DNA of 64,000 nucleotides from Candidatus Roseilinea sp. (GTDB lineage: Bacteria > Chloroflexota > Anaerolineae > J036 > Brachytrichaceae), in assembly GCA_025998955.1 (NCBI GenBank), contig AP024676.1:682001-746000 (forward strand). The letters are read 5' to 3'. The position numbers were made by a program, and so were the translations under genes. Below the pieces are notes generated by a model. It did no database searches and was not told the DNA's origin. It worked only from the letters and a program-made list of their open reading frames with translations. This document shows positions 61,920 to 64,000 of this stretch, piece by piece. Every line of letters starts with the position of its first letter. Within the stretch, counting starts at the first letter, position 1.

Positions 61920-62786
61920 CTAAGATGTCGTCCATCGTTGGTGTATCTCTTGCAAGTAGCGCCTGACCTCGGTGCCTTCATCGGCGAAGACGCGCAGCAG
62001 CTCACCCCGGCGATGCACCTGCTCGGGCGTCCCGGCGACGAACGTCCCATCGCCGCCCATGAGCCAAAGCGCGTCGGCGTAGCGCAGCGCCAGCTCCAAG
62101 TCGTGGGTGCTGATTAACAAGGCGCGGCCGGTCTGATGGGCCAAATCGCGCAGCAGGTGCATGATCTCGATGCGCCGCGGCAGGTCGAGAAAAGCCGTCG
62201 GCTCGTCGAGCAGGATGATCGGGGTCTGCTGCGCCAGCGCGCGGGCGATCATCACGCGCTGGCGCTCACCGTCGCTGAGCTGGGCTACCGCGCGCGCAGC
62301 CAGCGCCTCGCAGCGCGCCGCGCGCATGGCTTCTTGCACAATCGCCTCATCCTCCGCAGTGAGGCGGCCATCCCATCGGGTGTAGGGCGTGCGCCCCAGC
62401 GCGGCGAGCGCATAAGCCGTCATGTAGCCGACGTCCACGCGGTCGGTGAGCACCACGGCCAGCTTGCGCGCCCGGCGCTCCGGCGAGAGGGCGTGGAGCG
62501 GTTCGCCGTCAATCCATACTGTGCCGCCGAGCGGCGGCTGCAAGCCGCACAGCGTGCGCATCAGGGTGCTCTTGCCGGCGCCGTTCGGGCCGAGCAGGGC
62601 GGTGAGTTTGCCGCGCGACAGGCTCAAGTTCAGTCCGCGATGCACTACCCGCCGGCTCGTGCCATTTCGGTAGCCGGTGATCAGGTCTGTGGCGCGGATG
62701 GCGGACTCGTCCCCGTTCGGCGGCGGCGCGTCGGGCGCGCCGTGAATCGCTCGGGGGCGAGTGAAAGCGAATCGGTGGGTGATCAT
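61920..62786 (-). CDS. btuD: Cobalamin/iron-siderophore-type ABC transporter ATPase
   Basis: A 288-residue ATP-binding subunit. Walker A is LLGPNGAGKSTLMRTL, the signature LSDGERQRVMIARALAQQ, Walker B IILLDEPTAFLD, and the switch His is in LLISTHDLELAL. A 45-residue N-terminal extension is low in similarity. It pairs with the FecCD permease 7 bp upstream. Neighbouring cobalamin genes favour corrinoid uptake over siderophore uptake. Start at the ATG at 62786. Confidence 0.87.
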   Translation of the reverse strand: MITHRFAFTRPRAIHGAPDAPPPNGDESAIRATDLITGYRNGTSRRVVHRGLNLSLSRGKLTALLGPNGAGKSTLMRTLCGLQPPLGGTVWIDGEPLHALSPERRARKLAVVLTDRVDVGYMTAYALAALGRTPYTRWDGRLTAEDEAIVQEAMRAARCEALAARAVAQLSDGERQRVMIARALAQQTPIILLDEPTAFLDLPRRIEIMHLLRDLAHQTGRALLISTHDLELALRYADALWLMGGDGTFVAGTPEQVHRRGELLRVFADEGTEVRRYLQEIHQRWTTS

Positions 62787-62793
62787 GCGCCCC

Positions 62794-63930
62794 TCACACC
62801 CGCCCGAAGCTCTGGCGGCGCAGGACGATCCACAGCACCACCGGCGCACCCACGGCGGACGTGACGACGTTGAGCGGCAACGCCGCGCGCGCGCCGGGCA
62901 TCTGGCTGATCAGGTCGAAGATCAGCGCCAGCCCGCCGCCTAGCATCAGCGCGGCCGGCAGCAACACGCGATGGTCGCTGCTGCCAAAGAGGGCGCGGCA
63001 CAGGTGCGGCACGGCGATCCCGATGAAGCCGATAGGGCCACAGAACGCCGTCACCGCGCCGGCGAGCAGCGAGGCGCTGGCCGTCACCCACCAGCGCGCT
63101 GCGCGCACGTTGATCCCCATGCTGGCCGCGTAGTTTTCGCCCAGCAGCAGCGCGTTCAGCGGCTTAGCCGTAAACAGCGCCGCCGCCAGCCCCAGCAGCA
63201 GCGTCGGCGCGAAAGCGCGCATCTGCTGCCAGGTGACCCCGCCGAAGCTGCCGAAGGTCCAGTTGAGGTAGGCGCTGACCTGCTCGGGGATGCTGAAGTA
63301 GATCAGCACGCTCACTACCGCGCCGGCCAGGTAGCTGATCATCAAGCCCAGCACCAGCAGCGTGATCACGCTCTGCACGCGACGGGCAATGGCCAGCACG
63401 AGCGCGAAGACGGCCGCCGCGCCGAGCGAGGCCGCGGTCACCAGCCCGAAATCACCCAAGTAGGCGGCGCGGCCGAACACGCTCACGCTCGCCGCCGCGC
63501 CGCCCAACACCGCCAGCGCCACGCCCAGGCTGGCGCCGCTGCTGATGCCGAGCGCGAACGGGTCGGCCAGCGGGTTGCGGAACAGCGTCTGCATCTGTAG
63601 GCCGGCCACGCTCAATGCCGCGCCGGCCAGCAGCGCCGTGATGGCTTTGGGCAGCCGGAAGACGAGCACGATGGTCTGCCAGGTGTCCTTGCTCGCCTGC
63701 ACGCCAAGCAGCACGCGCACCACTTCGTCCAACGGGATGGGCACGCTGCCGACGGCCAGCGAGAGCAGGAAGGCGGCTACGGCGAAGACGGCCAGCCCGA
63801 GCAGCACGCCGCGCCGTATGCCGAGGGGCGGGAAGGACTCAGCTGCGTTGGTTGCAACGGTCGCACCGGTCAGACCGCTGGGAGCGGCCTGACCGGTAGA
63901 TGTGGAAGAGAGACGCGCGACAGGGTTCAC
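62794..63930 (-). CDS. btuC: FecCD-family permease, probable cobalamin importer BtuC
   Basis: A 378-residue permease with about ten membrane segments. Diagnostic stretches are RLPKAITALLAGAALSVAGLQMQTLFRNPLADPFALGISSGASLG, SYLAGAVVSVLIYFSIPEQVSAYLNWTFGSFGGVTWQQM and FCGPIGFIGIAVPHLCRALFGSSDHRVLLPAA. GTG at 63930 is the start and overlaps the stop of the upstream binding-protein gene by 4 bp. The N-terminal 35 residues are polar and poorly conserved. Confidence 0.9.
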   Translation of the reverse strand: MNPVARLSSTSTGQAAPSGLTGATVATNAAESFPPLGIRRGVLLGLAVFAVAAFLLSLAVGSVPIPLDEVVRVLLGVQASKDTWQTIVLVFRLPKAITALLAGAALSVAGLQMQTLFRNPLADPFALGISSGASLGVALAVLGGAAASVSVFGRAAYLGDFGLVTAASLGAAAVFALVLAIARRVQSVITLLVLGLMISYLAGAVVSVLIYFSIPEQVSAYLNWTFGSFGGVTWQQMRAFAPTLLLGLAAALFTAKPLNALLLGENYAASMGINVRAARWWVTASASLLAGAVTAFCGPIGFIGIAVPHLCRALFGSSDHRVLLPAALMLGGGLALIFDLISQMPGARAALPLNVVTSAVGAPVVLWIVLRRQSFGRV

Positions 63931-64000
63931 TTCGACTCGAGCTTGCGCCAGAACACGAACTCGTGATCGGCCATCAGGTCTGGGTGCAGGATTTTGGCGA
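63927..64000 (-). CDS. btuF: C-terminal end of a periplasmic corrinoid-binding protein, cut by the window edge
   Basis: Only 24 codons are inside the window: AKILHPDLMADHEFVFWRKLESK and stop. The AKILHPDL ending is typical of BtuF/FepB-type class III binding proteins. Its stop overlaps the permease start by 4 bp, giving the order binding protein, permease, ATPase. Confidence 0.65.
   Translation of the reverse strand, partial: AKILHPDLMADHEFVFWRKLESK

Overview
The window is a high-GC bacterial chromosome segment. Family resemblances (S-box metK, NuoN, Rho with a Chloroflexota-like N-terminus, paired CUT1 transporters, GYSLGG secreted proteins, many short tandem repeat arrays) suggest a member of Chloroflexota, perhaps an Anaerolineae/Roseilinea-like lineage. 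That placement is an inference from gene content; no 16S gene is present.

Layout. 1-5.6 kb: a partial DDE transposase, a secreted protein, a 2-hydroxyacid dehydrogenase, and a lipoprotein gene (glycine-betaine-type binding domain, peptidoglycan-binding, SH3b, NodB deacetylase) split by one in-frame amber codon. 5.6-28.4 kb: about 22 kb of minus-strand genes that I read as a branched-sugar locus for D-apiose/D-apionate. It holds a FadR-type regulator with a palindrome over its start codon, two ATPase-less CUT1 sugar transporters, an ApsD-like dehydrogenase, an ApnL-like lactonase, an ApnO-like oxidoisomerase, OiaC-like and OiaK-like enzymes, and accessory dehydrogenases, epimerases, a ketopantoate-reductase-like protein and a GHMP kinase. 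28.6-51.1 kb: mostly housekeeping (DUF1269, class III aminotransferase, YtxH, tRNA-Pro, GlpX, Rho, PhyH, NuoN, CNNM/CBS protein, PQQ-type sugar dehydrogenase, transketolase, NAD(P)HX repair enzyme, SCP2, YdjM-like protein, SAM-I riboswitch plus metK, BioY), then a frameshifted surface protein with a small secreted partner.

51.2-64 kb: a minus-strand cobalamin cluster (cobQ, cobD-type aminotransferase, cbiB, cobC, an orphan CobN tail, cobO, cbiZ, cbiA, and BtuDCF-type transporter genes). It is split at 53.7-57.1 kb by a more AT-rich, plus-strand islet beside an IS66-like remnant. The islet has a LuxR regulator with a degenerate receiver, a frameshifted MauE/DoxX-like gene, a Tat-signal precursor whose last 55 residues carry all 11 of its cysteines (halocin C8-like architecture), and a small membrane protein. 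This is the best candidate for an undescribed peptide system.

A second theme is repeats. Arrays of 7-, 8- or 9-bp units, often as inverted arms, lie between many genes of the sugar locus and sit in frame inside apnL and the NAD(P)HX-repair gene. A separate hairpin element of about 100 nt occurs twice.
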